Origin: Citrus sinensis
Lineage: Eukaryota; Streptophyta; Magnoliopsida; Sapindales; Rutaceae
DNA length: 64,000 nucleotides
Assembly (NCBI RefSeq): GCF_022201045.2
Contig: NC_068557.1
Location: forward strand, 744,001 to 808,000
Reading direction: 5' to 3'
Part shown: positions 1-12,194 of the stretch, piece after piece
How positions within the stretch are numbered: the first letter of the stretch is position 1
Layout of the letters: the number at the start of each line of letters is the position of its first letter
The notes under the pieces: model-generated
What the model was told of the DNA's origin: nothing
Databases searched by the model: none
Seen by the model: only the letters and a program-made list of their open reading frames with translations
Program-made: the position numbers and the translations under genes

Positions 1-1629
1 AGAGGCAATTCAAAACCGTGCGCAAAAGGCAAAATGACAATTAATATTTGAACGGGTGGGACTATTTGCACTTTAAGAATTACTCTGAATGCTCTTTTAT
101 TTTATAAATTTTATATTACAAAAATATTTATAGTTTAATTTACCATTAAGGATAATTTTGTGTGATTAAATAAAATATATTACTCTTTATCCTTTCACTA
201 CGTCAACATAAACTCTAATTTTTATTTTTCTAATTTCTTTGATATGCTTCTTGAAGACCACTTTATAATCAATTTAAAACTATTATACCACTTAAATTCA
301 TTTTAGAATGAGAAGTTTGGTTTTCGTCATGGGCTACCTTGCTGATGCTGCTCTTGAAACTATCGAACTTAATAATTTTTAATGACCAAAATGATATATG
401 TTGAATCAGCTTTTACATCGAATTCTACTACTATAAAAAATCATACTTGTAATATCTCAAGGTTCCAATTTATCAAAAGTTAATATTTCATATTTGTTAG
501 TTCCTAACAGTCACAAGAGTGTACAAGCCAATTTTTGTAGCTCCTTTTCTACAGTAGGTTCAAATATATTATTATCAATCATATTTGTTTTTTTCACCCT
601 TAATCCCTTATCATCGTCCCTTCATTCAGAGCAACTAAACAAAGGTCAAAGCCATTGTGTTAGAGTTACGAGGAAGAGTACTGTCGAAGAAGTTCTTTGT
701 ATGGGATTTAATTTTCTGGGTTTATAGTGATGAACAAATTGAGGGCTGTTTTGGCATTTTCAAGAGTGTATTGAGTAAAATTATTTTTAAAAAATTTAAC
801 GAGTTTTATGAGTAAAAGAGTGTTTAAAGTATTTTTTAGAGTGAAAATAGCTCCACCCTATTTATAATTAGAGATCTACTAAGATTAATCTAGATTGATT
901 CGATTATAGAATAACTCAAATTTCTGCTCTCATTAATTTAGAAGAATATACATCTATTCTACCCATAAATTTATAAGATAAATATCTACTACTCGCAAAT
1001 TCCTAAGAGGAAAAAGAGTCCGGCACAAGATTGGTACTTGAAGAACCCAACTGGCGAAACAATGCCTTTGTTTTCTTTAAACTGAAAAAGCGTGCACCTT
1101 GGTAAATGGTGAAATCCGGCTCCCTTGTTGCTCCAATTTTGGGGGTGAATTTCGACTATCATGCTCTGCAGTTTTATCGGCTTCGAGTTTAGCTTGGAAA
1201 TCCACTAGTGTGAGACCCATCGATGGTGTGTCTACCGTTGAGTGAAGATACGAGGCTCTTCTTCACGTCGATCTGGGCCCTCGCGGGCTCACGAAGAATA
1301 ATGAGTCTGGAATTGTCATCTCAAGTTGGGCCTAAAACAATCGAAAAAGAATTGAAAGATCGATCTTGACCCGCTGATTTTCTAAGAAATAAAATATTTT
1401 GATGTAGGTAGGAATGGTGATTTGTTCCAGAATTTTACATTGGTTAAAATCTAGGAAAATGATGCAATAGTGTAAATTTACTATTTACCAGAAGGTGTAA
1501 TAATTTTTCTATTGTTTAATAAAGTTTAGAATCTTGGATTGAATTATTTCTATGTATATTAAATGTGTTATTGATATTTTGTTCAATGGTACATCTAATA
1601 TTTATGAGCTTTAGGATAAAAAAACACCA
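1..1629. other. Intergenic DNA, no gene recognised
   Basis: I see no supportable gene here. The stretch at 1020-1380 is less AT-rich than its surroundings and could be a worn transposon or gene fragment, but no frame gives a recognisable protein. The open frame at 494-727 has no recognisable domain and is probably chance. Homology to the inverted copy at 55.6-57.1 kb begins only near 1630. Confidence 0.5.
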
Positions 1630-2549
1630 TTAGTATGTATGAGTGCGGTATTCAATGTCTATTTTCTCATAGATTGTGTTATCAGTGAAACGTGATGAGT
1701 GAATATGTGGTGGCAAATGGTCTTTTAAATGTGTATGTAGTTAGTCAGTGGGCTCCTAGCCCAACTGGCCCTGTCCGGAACCTGAGTTATAGTCTAGGAC
1801 TCTCATTCTCTTTAACAATCATATATCTATAGTTTGGTGAGAATTGATTTCTCTCTCGCTAGTTTGTAGATTGAGCTTAGGGTTGAATACTAGAATGTGT
1901 TTTAGTGATATTGATCCCCCAATTGAATTCTAATAGTAAATAAATCAATTGAATTGTACCATATTAAAACAAAAAGAGTCAAATGATTTGTACCATATTA
2001 AAAAAAGGGTCAAATTTTGGTATGTTATATTTTTTTTTTAAAAAAAACTAATATATAGTTATAATAAAACTCAGAGGCACAAGTGTTATTTTAGGTTTAT
2101 GTTAAACATGTTCTAAGCATAGGTGACACATAATGATATCATGGATTTAGAATAATAGTACACTTCTTAAACAATATCTCACTCATATATAACAAGGACC
2201 AAAGTAAAAATTACCCATTAATTAATTGATCAAATTACTTAATCTACGCTCTATTAAATATTATAATTTTGTGATTGTTTCTGTTATATAATTTTTTGTA
2301 TGTTGTTTTTGAAAATTTATATATATGTGTTCATGATTTCGCCATTGACTTTATCTTAAGGAGTAACTTGTGGACAATAAATGGATACTTTAAAATTCAA
2401 TTGAAAATGGAGAAGTTTCAGTACTTAATTTTGTGTATTCGCAAAATGAAATCTTTTGCTTCTACAGTTTTATTACGGTATCCATATAATAACAGAAGAC
2501 ATACAATTTGTGACATATAAGCATAATTGCAACATTAAATATTAACTAG
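1630..2549. repeat. Inverted-duplication arm: distal upstream region of the TMEM45-like gene
   Basis: This stretch, continued after the CACTA element at 5838-6008, reads in reverse complement as 55996-57090. Shared landmarks include the block around 1640-1700 that ends in the GTTTCAC/GTGAAAC region, and the oligo-A/T tract near 2030. It is the promoter and distal upstream region of the TMEM45-like gene. The mirrored copy precedes the fusion gene. No independent gene is visible. Confidence 0.85.
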
Positions 2550-5500
2550 CACTACAAGAAAATTGGGATAAGGCAACATCATTTTAACAACGTGCACAGA
2601 TGGAATGTTGTCAAATTTATAATTAACAACAGTCATGAACTGCATGTTGGTAAATAAAAAGTTTTAGCAACATGCAAAAAGTGATTGTGGTCTAAAACTT
2701 TACGACAACGAGCGACCGTTTGTTGCGGTATAGGAGTATATAATAACAACATCCATAATTTGCATGTTGCAATTAGTTATTTAAGGCAACAATGAATTGC
2801 CTGTTGCAAAAATTATTATTTAAATAAAAACGTTTATATCTTGCATGTTGTTGAAATTTTTTTTTTTGTAAAATTCTTTGTTAACTCAATTTAATATGAA
2901 ATTGGTGAAAATTAAAACATAAATAGCTGCTCATGGAATTTATGCATAAAAGTATTATAACAAATAAATTTTTTGAGGGTATCATTAACTACAATATTTT
3001 TTAAAAGTAAATTATATCAAATAAATTTTTTGAGGGTATCATTAACTATAATATATTTTAAAAGTAAAGTAATAGAAAATAATGTGTAATAAATAAAAAA
3101 TTTCATTTTGCGCGCACGGGTTAAAGCGCGGTAAAAAAAAAAGAGACAAATTGACTTAGTGAAACCCTCGGTTCTCTTTGCAGTACCACTTTACTCTTTC
3201 TCTGCCACTAAAGGAAAGCAAGCCTCTCAATCTTCATCGTAATGGCGGCTGCCCACCCAAGGAAATGAGTGTATCAGGTACTCTTCTTTTCAATTTCATT
3301 GATAAAGCTCACTTTCACTTCCCTAATTCCATTTAATTAATAATTTACTCTTTCCACCTATTTTGTTTTTAGAAGATTTGGGTCTTCGCCCTATACTTCT
3401 TCTCACTCAAAATCGCTCGACATCGTCCCATTGTAGATTCATTGTTTGGTAAGCGGCACAATTCTTTATTGCTTGTGGGGTTCATCTGTTATGCATGAAT
3501 AAAATAAATGTTACTTTTTTGTGGTGGGTGATTGAAACCAAAAGATTATTTTCTTTTGAAACGCCTGAAGCTAAATATTTTACATGGAAAAGATAATTTT
3601 GAAGATTATATTTTATTTTCAAGATAAACTTATTTCGGTAAAAATAATTTAAATGAGTAAATATTACTAGTGAGATGGATAATTATTTTTTTTTTAATTG
3701 AAAGGCACAATTTTAATCTCTTATTGGCGTTGTTGACTTTATGAAATAGATAAGTTACTTCTGTTAATGCCATTAATCTCTTGAATCAGCTGTGACATTT
3801 TAGGATCTGATTATAGAGCAAACTTGAGGTATTGTTTCCCCCTTGTATAATTAAAATTCAAAATGCATTTCTCTTTTGGAAAAGTTACTTACTATGGAGT
3901 TTTGAGAGATATATTAGTGCTTGATTACAATACTTTTAGCTCCCTATTTTCAAATGTGACTGAACTAATATAGTTAATGCTGTTAAAGTTGACAAAGGAT
4001 TCACTTTGGTTAACCTTCACGAGGGACAAAGCCAATTTGGATTTATTGTAAGGATAATGAAAAATCAAATTAGTATTTAGTATTGAAAAAACCACAAAGA
4101 GGGTTCCAAGATTTATTATTGGCTAGTAAGATTTTTTTTTTGTTCAACTTTAAATTATACTTTTTCATGTTCATATACTTTTTTCTAGTATGTTTATTCT
4201 TACATTAATTTTGCTATGTGTTACAAAGTCTTCTAGGCAAGTCGAGATAAATTTAGAGAAAATGCAACTATTCAAGAGGAGAATGGATCATTAGCAACTA
4301 GCAATAGGGAAAATGCACACAAACCTCAATCTGATGATAGATGCACCAAAAGACAAAAGAGGTCCAACCAAACTTGGAATGATTCAAGATTGTTCTCCAT
4401 CATTAAGCATTGAATTTAACTACTATGGCCAGCCAGTAGGTGTAAATTCTTACAAATATGCACTTTTATTAGAGTTATAACATGAGAGCATGTGCTTGTG
4501 TGCATTGAAATTAGCTTTTAGTTGACAGCGAACTATTGGCCATTGGTGCATGTTTATGGAATTACATAGTAATTATCTTTATTTAGAAATACATTATTTA
4601 TCTTGAATGCTTGGCATTAAGAACGATGGGTGACTGTTGGAGACTATACAAATCAAAGCTAACAACTAAGATAAAGTAAACCAAAAAAGTACATGACAAA
4701 GAAGGTTGCTCTTATTAGGCCAAAAAAGTATAATTTTCAAAGAAGATTGGGCTAATATTGTCAAGTAAAGATTGTCTCCAGAATTTAAAGTAAGCTAGTC
4801 CATTGCATTGCACTTATAGTAACCATGTTAAGTTTCTTGTTTATGAAAATTATACATTTTAATATTTGCTGGACAAGCAATAAGCAAGAAGTTTAGAGAA
4901 ATGAGAAATAATCAGGAAGTTGTATCAAATTGTTTTTAAAAAGGTATGTAGGCATAAAATATTCTTCTTGGGGGTGTGTGTGTGTATAATTATATTCCAA
5001 ATGCAACAAATGAATATTGATTCAGTTAATCTTTTTGTAGGAGTTTGTGCCTTGAAGATGTTTCTGTTGGAGTGTATATATGCTCTGAACAAGTTTTTGA
5101 TGGAATAGCTGAATTGAAGAAGCTTTCGTTGGAGATGGTTTTTTTTAAGTTGATATTTATGGAATTGCAACAGCCACTAATGTGTTTCTTTACTAATTTT
5201 TTGGGTGTTTGGCTAGATGAAATTTAAACTGATGTTGTAAATTTCTATGGATTAATTGTTATATGGTGTTTTTCATATTTGCTATGTAATAGGATTTGTA
5301 TGAATACAAAAATGTTGGTGTGAGCCTTAGCTGTGATGTGGGCTTATTACTAAGTTTATGAAAACTTATTATAACAAGCCAAATTGTAGAAATAGTTCGC
5401 ATGAATTTTACATATGGCGGCAGCAATAGTGTAATAAAAATGATAATATTAGTTGTCATAATAATGATAATAATAATTATTAATAATATATATATATATA

Positions 5501-5834
5501 TATTTTTTTTGACAACATGCAGGATATGTGGTTTATTGTAAATAAAAATTAGAATTAATGGCGACATTTAGTTGCTTGTTGCTATGTAATTTATAGCCAC
5601 ATTCATAGGCTTGTAGTGGAAAGTTTGGAAGCACATGATCTTTTTAACCACAATCATTATAAGTTGTCATATGATATTTAACAATGTTCATATCTTTTTC
5701 AACAACGTGAATTGCGCGTAGTCGAAAGTTACCTACTTTTCGCTACATCAAGAACCGCAACGCTTAGATGCTTGTTGTGATATCCCTTCTACAACACTCT
5801 TTGCCTGTTGTTATATACTATTTTTCTTGTAGTG
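2550..5834. mobile_element. CACTA (En/Spm-type) DNA transposon, non-autonomous, 3285 bp
   Basis: The element starts CACTACAAGAAAA and ends TTTTTCTTGTAGTG, an inverted terminal repeat typical of CACTA transposons. It is flanked by a 3-bp duplication TAG (2547-2549 and 5835-5837), the size this superfamily makes. The inverted copy near 56160-56175 carries the empty site with a single TAG. Subterminal regions hold many short GCATGTTG/CAACATGC-like motifs in both orientations. The interior has a ~52-bp tandem duplication (about 2950-3060) and a gene-like stretch near 3180-3290 with a short ATG frame, possibly captured host sequence. I see no transposase frame, so it is probably non-autonomous. 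Confidence 0.92.
5440..5507. repeat. AT-rich simple repeat (ATA/TA)n
   Basis: A run of ATA/AAT triplets passes into (TA)n and a T-run within the 3' half of the CACTA element. It also explains the open frame antisense to this stretch. Confidence 0.8.
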
Positions 5835-6008
5835 TAGTGAGGAAAGGCCACAAGATTGCAAAACAAGAAGCAAAATATTTGATATCTTACTTGATTCTCT
5901 TAATCACCATCATAATTATCTCATTTCAATATAAATATACGGTAGGATTTTCCCATCTTAAATCATTAAACAAGATAGTTTTGGTCTAGGGAAAACTTAA
6001 AGTAGATT

Positions 6009-6824
6009 ATGACTAAATTATTTGGGCATGTAGCCCTAGGCTTCACCTTCTCTTCACTTGGTTTATGGCGTCTTTTCAATAACATCAAGCTCCACTCTCT
6101 ACACCCAAATTCCTTCACATCTCCCCCATGGTTTCCTTCAAAAATAATAAGGCACATAGAGCTCTTCTCCTTAATGGCAGTGAGCTCAATCTTCATAGCC
6201 TCTGATCTTTATTGGGGCTTCCGAATACCCTTACATAACTCAGATCTAATTATACCGTTAAATCGTGTTCGCCATTTTGAGCATGCAACAATCTCACTAA
6301 ATTTCTTCACTTATGCAGCCTTTGCTATAATTCTCGACAAAATTGGCTCCAAAGCTCATTATGCTCTAACACTTTTCCTTGAAGCAATAGCCTTTGGGCA
6401 AGAGCTTCTTCTCATTCATTTTCACTCAGCTGACCACAAGGGTGTTGAAAGCCAATACCATTTGCTTTTACAAATTATCCTTCTTGTTTCTTTGATCACA
6501 ACCCTAATGACCATCGGCCACCCGCAAAACTTCTTGCTTAGCTTTGTTAGGTCAACTAGTATTACGTTCAATGGTGTTTGGCTCATAGTTACCGGCTTCA
6601 TGCTTTGGACTCCAGCGCTTATACCTAAGGGCTGCTTCATCAATCTTGAAGAGGAGCATCAAGTTGTTAGATGCCTTGGTGATGAGGATTTACTCCGAGC
6701 TAAGTCATTGGTGAACCTTCAATTCAGCTGGTTTTTGATTGCAATCACAGTGTTTTCAGTCTCTTCTTATTTGGTTTTGGACAAAATTTATGATGAAAAG
6801 CTTGATTATTCAACCTTGAGTTGA
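6009..6824 (+). CDS. TMEM45/DUF716 family multi-pass membrane protein, intact
   Basis: A single-exon frame encodes 271 residues and starts with the family-like [13 protein letters not shown]-terminus. Hydrophobic segments lie near residues 5-22, 50-68, 95-110, 115-135, 147-168, 175-200 and 235-258, matching the roughly seven-helix TMEM45 (DUF716) family. Plant members are membrane proteins of poorly known function, some annotated as virus-responsive. The length is normal for the family and there is no internal stop. The first ATG is used, and the same start is kept in the fusion copy at 55995. A CACTA element ends 174 bp upstream of the ATG, so most of the ancestral promoter is now 3.3 kb further away. 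The next gene, a P450, converges from the other strand. Family assignment is firm, function is not. Confidence 0.9.
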   Translation: MTKLFGHVALGFTFSSLGLWRLFNNIKLHSLHPNSFTSPPWFPSKIIRHIELFSLMAVSSIFIASDLYWGFRIPLHNSDLIIPLNRVRHFEHATISLNFFTYAAFAIILDKIGSKAHYALTLFLEAIAFGQELLLIHFHSADHKGVESQYHLLLQIILLVSLITTLMTIGHPQNFLLSFVRSTSITFNGVWLIVTGFMLWTPALIPKGCFINLEEEHQVVRCLGDEDLLRAKSLVNLQFSWFLIAITVFSVSSYLVLDKIYDEKLDYSTLS

Positions 6825-7799
6825 AAAGAAGATGGTTCTTTTTTAACATAGGCATATTGAACGAAGGCAAAATGTTTGATATAATGAATCAGCTGCTCGA
6901 CGATTTGCCTGTATGAGAGCAATTTGTAATATCACCAGCAGCCCACTGTCTACAGCTTGTATAGTCATGTGGCATTTAATATGATGTGCGAAGGTGACAA
7001 GGATGAGTGACTCAGCAGGAGCTCATCCAGAAATATTTAGAGCAAAGAAGACAAAACAGCCTTTAAAATCAACCATTAGATTATATCAGCCTTAAGCTGC
7101 TTACACCAGCTGTATGTTGTACTTGCTTATCTTGAACAAAAATAAATAATATATCTTGTATCTATTACCATTAATTGAGAAATGAATCAATTAGATATAT
7201 ACTGAGTTTATTATATTAATCCAATGTTTTATTGCTTTGAGTATCTAGCATTAGTTTCTTCATTTAATTAACTTGGTAGAGAATTCCAAATCATGGAACA
7301 TTCTTATGTATTTGAATCCTGGAAATCAGGAAGAGGTAACTATTAATTAACACCATTAACACTGCTTCGCACACCAGCCAAGTGATCCATGAACAATCTT
7401 CAAACTCCGCACCACAAACTCCGGCCAAAGCACTAATCTCTTTCATTTTCTTAGTTCCTATCGAACCTGATGACGGGACTGATTTTATCGTCTGACAGAT
7501 ACAGGTCTTGGCTGCCGTTCGTGGGTTATTGGCTTGTTCCTCTCCCTGACCCTATTTTTTCGTTGAATCTTTGAATCAAAATGAGAATGATTTCAATTGG
7601 GCTAAAATTTTATTAAATCACTAAAAGAAATTAACAAAGAGCAAAAGCAATCTAGAAAAGCATTATGAGCTTTGGTTTTAAAAGAAAGCTGAGTAGCACC
7701 CCTCACCGTTACATATTATGATCCTCGAACAAACAATAACCGTAAAGAAAAGTGCTTGCATGCAAACTTATTTGAATCACAACACTAGTGACTAAACCA
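6825..7799. other. Intergenic region between convergent TMEM45-like gene and P450
   Basis: No gene is seen. The stretch from about 7095 to 7799 is the 3' flank of the P450 at 7800-9506. It is repeated in reverse complement after the P450 at 61339-63045 (about 63046-63750), so it belongs to a duplicated block. Confidence 0.7.
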
Positions 7800-9506
7800 T
7801 CATATAGATTTGGTTGCCACGAGCTTGAGAGGCTTTTTCTTGTGCTGGGTAAGACCAGGCGTAGCCTCAAAATCCAAGTCATCAATCTTCATTCCATGAG
7901 GCATTTTCCAATCAAATTTGTAAAGAAGATTGGCAAGTGCGAGCTCCACACTGGGCAATGCTATAGTTATCCCTGGACAAATTCTTCTGCCGGAACCAAA
8001 TGGTATAAATTCAAAGTTTTGTCCTCCCATATCAATGTTAGACCCCACAAATCTCTCAGGAATAAATTTGTCTGGCTTATCCCAAACTTGAGGGTCCCTT
8101 CCTATTGCCCACACGTTAACTAAAACCATTGTCTCAGCTGGTATGTGATAACCATCGATAACGCACCTTTCTGTTGTTGCCTTTGGGATGAATTGAGCCG
8201 CTGGTTGAATCCTCATTGTCTCTTTGATTACAGCATTGATATACTCTAATCTTGGAATATCATCTTCATCTACAAACCCTTTATCTTTAGCCACACTTGT
8301 AACTTCTTCTTGAGCCTTCTTCATTGCTTCAGGATTCTTCATTAGGTGGGTCATAGCCATTTCAATAGTAACTTTACTTGTGTCCGTGGCACCTATAAAT
8401 ATTTCCTGCATATATGCAAATTAAAGCACATGTATTAAGCAAGTGCATTATACGAGAAATGGCAAACCAAAATTGATGATTCGAACTGGGGTGGCCAGGT
8501 ATACTTGAGAACCACTCGGCCAAGTACGTCAGTGGGGAACAGCTAGATGAGAAATAAATTAATTTTTGGTAAAAGGAATAGATTATGTATGTACCATGAT
8601 TGCTGCTTTGACATCATCCAATGTCAGATCACCAGCTTTAGTGAGATTAAGTAAGTCGTCGATTAAGTCCCCTTGCTGACGAGCAGCTTGTGGTCGCTTT
8701 GGATCCAAATGGTCATCGATGAGTTGTTGATAATATCGATCACAATCTTTGAAATGATTTTGGAGACGGCGATGCATTCCTGTGATTCTATCGAGGCAAT
8801 TACCGATGAAAGAAAAAGAGCAGTCTGAGAAAAAAATGGTCCCAGACAGGAGCTGAGTTTCCGCAAGAAGATAATCCAATCTATTTACAGCTGCTGGGCC
8901 ATCATCTTCAAAGCGCTTCCTAAAAGTGACTCTAAAAATAATATTACGTACGCAAGTCATCGCTATCTCGCTTAAGTTGATTGGCACTTTGGATGAACCA
9001 TCTTCATCAGCGGCATCGCCTAGCTTTGATATTTTTTCAACCATACGGAAAATCTCATCCTTTCGAACTCGACGAAATTGCTCAATTCTATTAGAGTTAA
9101 GCAAATAGGTGACAAATCTTTTCCTCATGTCTCTCCATTCATTGTAATGTGGGGTAAAAGTGACGCCCAAGTAATTGTAAGATAGCGTTTGCAGGCCAAG
9201 CAAAACTGGCCTGCCAGCAAATTGAAGATCGTGAGTTTTGAAGGCCTCTTTAACCAATTTTACTGAAGAAATTACTATGGCTGGTCTAAAAGCAAGACGC
9301 AGAGAAAAGATGGGACCATATTGTTTAGAAAGTTTCCATAAATAAAATGCAAGGTTTGTGGCATCGAACTGGTGGAGGTTACCGATTATGGGGAGACCAG
9401 GAGGGCCAGGTGGAAATTTAGCGCTTGTGTTTTTTCTGTGTTTTTGGAGAAGAAACAATAGAAAGATGGGAAGACCAAAAAGGATCCCAAGAACAAGTAG
9501 AGCCAT
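7800..9506 (-). CDS. Cytochrome P450, CYP71 clan (copy A), intact, two exons
   Basis: Exon 1 is 9506-8595 (912 nt) and exon 2 is 8405-7800 (606 nt), with a phase-0 GT-AG intron, giving 505 residues, normal for CYP71-type enzymes. An N-terminal membrane anchor (about 2-21) is followed by the proline hinge PPGPPGLP (32-39). Other motifs are the I-helix GATDTS (309-314), ExxR as ETMR (366-369), PERF, and the heme loop PFGSGRRICPG with Cys447 as the thiolate ligand. Such enzymes are ER-bound monooxygenases of specialised metabolism that use O2 and a P450 reductase. I chose the ATG of MALL; the upstream in-frame codon is only TTG. The protein is nearly identical to copy D (61339-63045), its inverted partner. 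The substrate cannot be read from sequence. Confidence 0.93.
8470..8535 (-). repeat. tRNA-like segment inside the P450-A intron
   Basis: On the minus strand the intron carries TGGCCGAGTGG, an A-box-like D-arm sequence. About 30 bp on is AGTTCGAATC, a B-box-like sequence. It looks like the head of a tRNA-derived SINE rather than a working tRNA, because no acceptor stem is evident. The same segment lies in the copy-D intron (62318-62375), and a worn one in the P450 remnant near 38045-38100. Confidence 0.5.
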
Positions 9507-9571
9507 TCCTTTTTTTCTTGGCAACTAGCTAGGTATTCTTGTGCAGTACAACAACAACAGACCTTTGCCAA

Positions 9572-9586
9572 TTTATATATAATGAA
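9572..9586 (-). promoter_or_regulatory. Putative TATA box of P450 copy A
   Basis: Reading the minus strand, TTATATATAAATTGG lies about 70 bp before the ATG of the P450. It is kept upstream of the copy at 63926 (near 63851), and related TATA elements precede copies C (about 48193) and D (about 61267). Confidence 0.6.
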
Positions 9587-9853
9587 ACATAGGCGGATTG
9601 AAGCCTATATTTTTTGGTAATTAATTGAGTTACGGATCTAATGAATTAATGTGATGATTTTATACAATGAGGGCACTTAAGATTTTTATAAGGATAAAAC
9701 AAGAAGCCCGATTAGACTCATCAATGGTGATAGCTGTTGAAATATTGACTTGAATAAGGGAAATTATTAAAGCGTGAAGGTCAAAATTGAAGGTGGCGGC
9801 AAATTGCACGTGCAAGTTGTTTGCAAAGTGTGCATGGCTTAAATGCATGCAAA

Positions 9854-10749
9854 CAGTGGCGGCGCCACTTGAGAGCTAGCAGGGGCTTCAGCCCCTACTT
9901 GATTTTGAAAAATAATTAAATCCATTTTATTTTTTAATAGATTTACAAGAACGTTCCTGATAAATTTTTAAAATAACTAAGATACCAATGCTCTGATACA
10001 ACGTTTTGAGAAAAAAAACAAAAACAAAATCAAATCCCCAACCCGTCATCAATACTTTGCCAAAAAAAATCTCTGGTATCAATTTCGTACCTTTGCAGCT
10101 TTTTATATTAATGATTGGGATTGATTAACTTATTCGAATTGTTAAGCACCTTTGCTACTTGATGATTTAATATTCTGAGTTTTTAATTGGTTTATGTTTT
10201 TTTGAATTGAATAATATTCTTAGCTTTTAACTTATTGTATTTGTGGCAATGCTTCGTGGGTTGATAAAGTGGCAAAGGAGCTAAAATGGTTGTTGGCAAT
10301 GCTAGCTCCTTAATTTTAACTTTACTAATTATTATAAATAATAAAATAACAATGCTATGGGTGAGATTAAGAAGGATAAATTATTTTATTTATTTATTTA
10401 TTAGTGACATTAACATTGATTTTACCAGTTACCACAACTACAGTAGAAAAGACATTTTCAATTATAAATTTTGTGAAAAATCATCTGCGAAATTAGATGG
10501 AAGATCACTAGTTGAATGATAGACTTCTTATATACATAGAAAAAGAATAAATTCTTATAGTCTTGATAATGAGGTTATTCTTCAATGTTTTTAACATATG
10601 AAACCACGTTGAAAACAGTTATAAGTGTATTGTATTAAATATTTTAATAAATTTTTATTTTAATATAAGTTATTTGTTAATCATTTTCTTAAATTAAGTT
10701 ACTATTTAAATTTAGCTCCTGCTAAAAATAATTTCTGGCACCGCCATTG
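9854..10749 (+). mobile_element. hAT-type DNA transposon remnant, 896 bp, with 8-bp target duplication
   Basis: The ends CAGTGGCGGCGCCA and TGGCACCGCCATTG are an imperfect inverted repeat of the CAGNGGCGGAGCCA type used by plant hAT elements. The 8-bp duplication CATGCAAA flanks both sides (9846-9853 and 10750-10757). Near 10425-10519 the plus strand encodes a worn hAT dimerisation-domain C-terminus (TTTVEKTFSIINFVKN-like), related to the one in the hAT element at 45335-46885. Most of the transposase is missing, so it cannot move itself. Confidence 0.9.
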
Positions 10750-10757
10750 CATGCAAA

Positions 10758-12177
10758 TGAAATTTAGTTGCAAATTCTCACGTGGTCTTTGTCCATTATG
10801 AATGATCGGCGGTTCATGCTTTATTTGTCAATATTTGCATATGGAAAGGGAGGCTTTTTCATCGGATTTTGGACTGCAAGTGTTGAAGCTCAAGGTCACT
10901 CATACATATAGAGCTTCATTTCGAGAGAGAAAAGCATTCCAAATTTTGAGAGTTAATAGCATTAGTAAGTATACTCTTCAAGAGTGTAAAAAGAGCACTT
11001 CCCTGGGTGCAAAAGGGATCATTTAGGTGTGTTGAATAATTGGGATTTAAGAGTAGTTTCTAATTTTGTAACTCCTATTTGTAAGTAAAAATTATCTTTA
11101 AAATCTTTGTCTGTAGACGTACATTTTAAGCTGAACCACAAAAATTATTGTGTCCTCTTTTTTTTTTTGTATTTGTTTTTCATCACATTTATATTTCTTA
11201 AGAAGTTACAATCATCATAATATTGATAATTGCTCAACCCGCGCTTCGGCAACAATAGCATCGTGTGCTACTTTTTGGCCAAGTACGTACGCACATCTCC
11301 GTCTCTTGCATAAACTCTGACTACGTATGTTGTCCTAAAATACCTTTACTGAGAAAAAAATATGAGAAAGAAGGAAAGAATGTTGAATTTTCTTAGCAAA
11401 CATTTGATACTGACTGCATTTCCGCGCGCACATGTAATTCATGGTGACAGCTGACTAGAACATTCACTGCATTTGAATGTTATAGAAAGAAAATTTTGCT
11501 ATTCTCACAGAGATGATGAGAAATTTCAATGTTCAAAAGAATAAATAGGAGAATTACTCAATCTTGGTGGCTTTATACGGTTTCATTTTCACTCATCACA
11601 CCATTTAATTTTATGATGTAATTCAATGACAGTACGTAATTTCATCAGCTCATGCTTAACAAGTAGTACTGAAATACTTTCACTGAGAATGAATAGGAGA
11701 AAAGGGAAAGATTATTGAATTTTCTTACCAAATATTTGATACATGTTGCCTTTCCTATGGCAGGTAATGGTGACAACTGACTGGAAAATTCACTACATTC
11801 ATGGTTATAGAAAGAAAGTTATTCTATTCTCACAAAGATGATGATGAGAAAATTCCATTTTGAAAAGAGTAAATAGGAGACTTATTCAAGCTTGGTGACT
11901 TTAATTGGTTTCATGTTCACTCGTCACGCAACGTCATAGATTCTAAAAGAGGAAATGCTAGCCAGTTACCCTCAAATTTGACATCATGAGAATTTAGCCA
12001 GTGGATTCAGCTAAATTAAAGGGAACTTTAAAAAAAAAAAAGAAAAAAAGAAAATTACACGTGAGATTTTGACAAAGAGTCGGACCTGAGGGCTTCTAAA
12101 TAAGGGTCCTTGCTCTTTCCTGGAAAATATGTAGGAAAGGAGCATATTTAGCCATCCAACAATGTTTTACACAAAAT
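10758..12177. other. Intergenic DNA, no gene recognised
   Basis: From about 11260 on this is the duplicated intergenic block shared with 30.77-32.1 kb. Short internal repeats occur: the segment around 11400-11640 resembles the one around 11700-11900. No coding frame is supportable. Confidence 0.55.
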
Positions 12178-12194
12178 AACTTATTTGGACTTCT

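Noticed and set aside
494-727. 77-codon frame as a small gene
   Set aside because: No domain, AT-rich surroundings, no duplicated counterpart and no promoter signal that I can defend.
4920-5227. Possible transposase frames in the CACTA element
   Set aside because: Short, overlapping and without TNP2-like or other transposase motifs.
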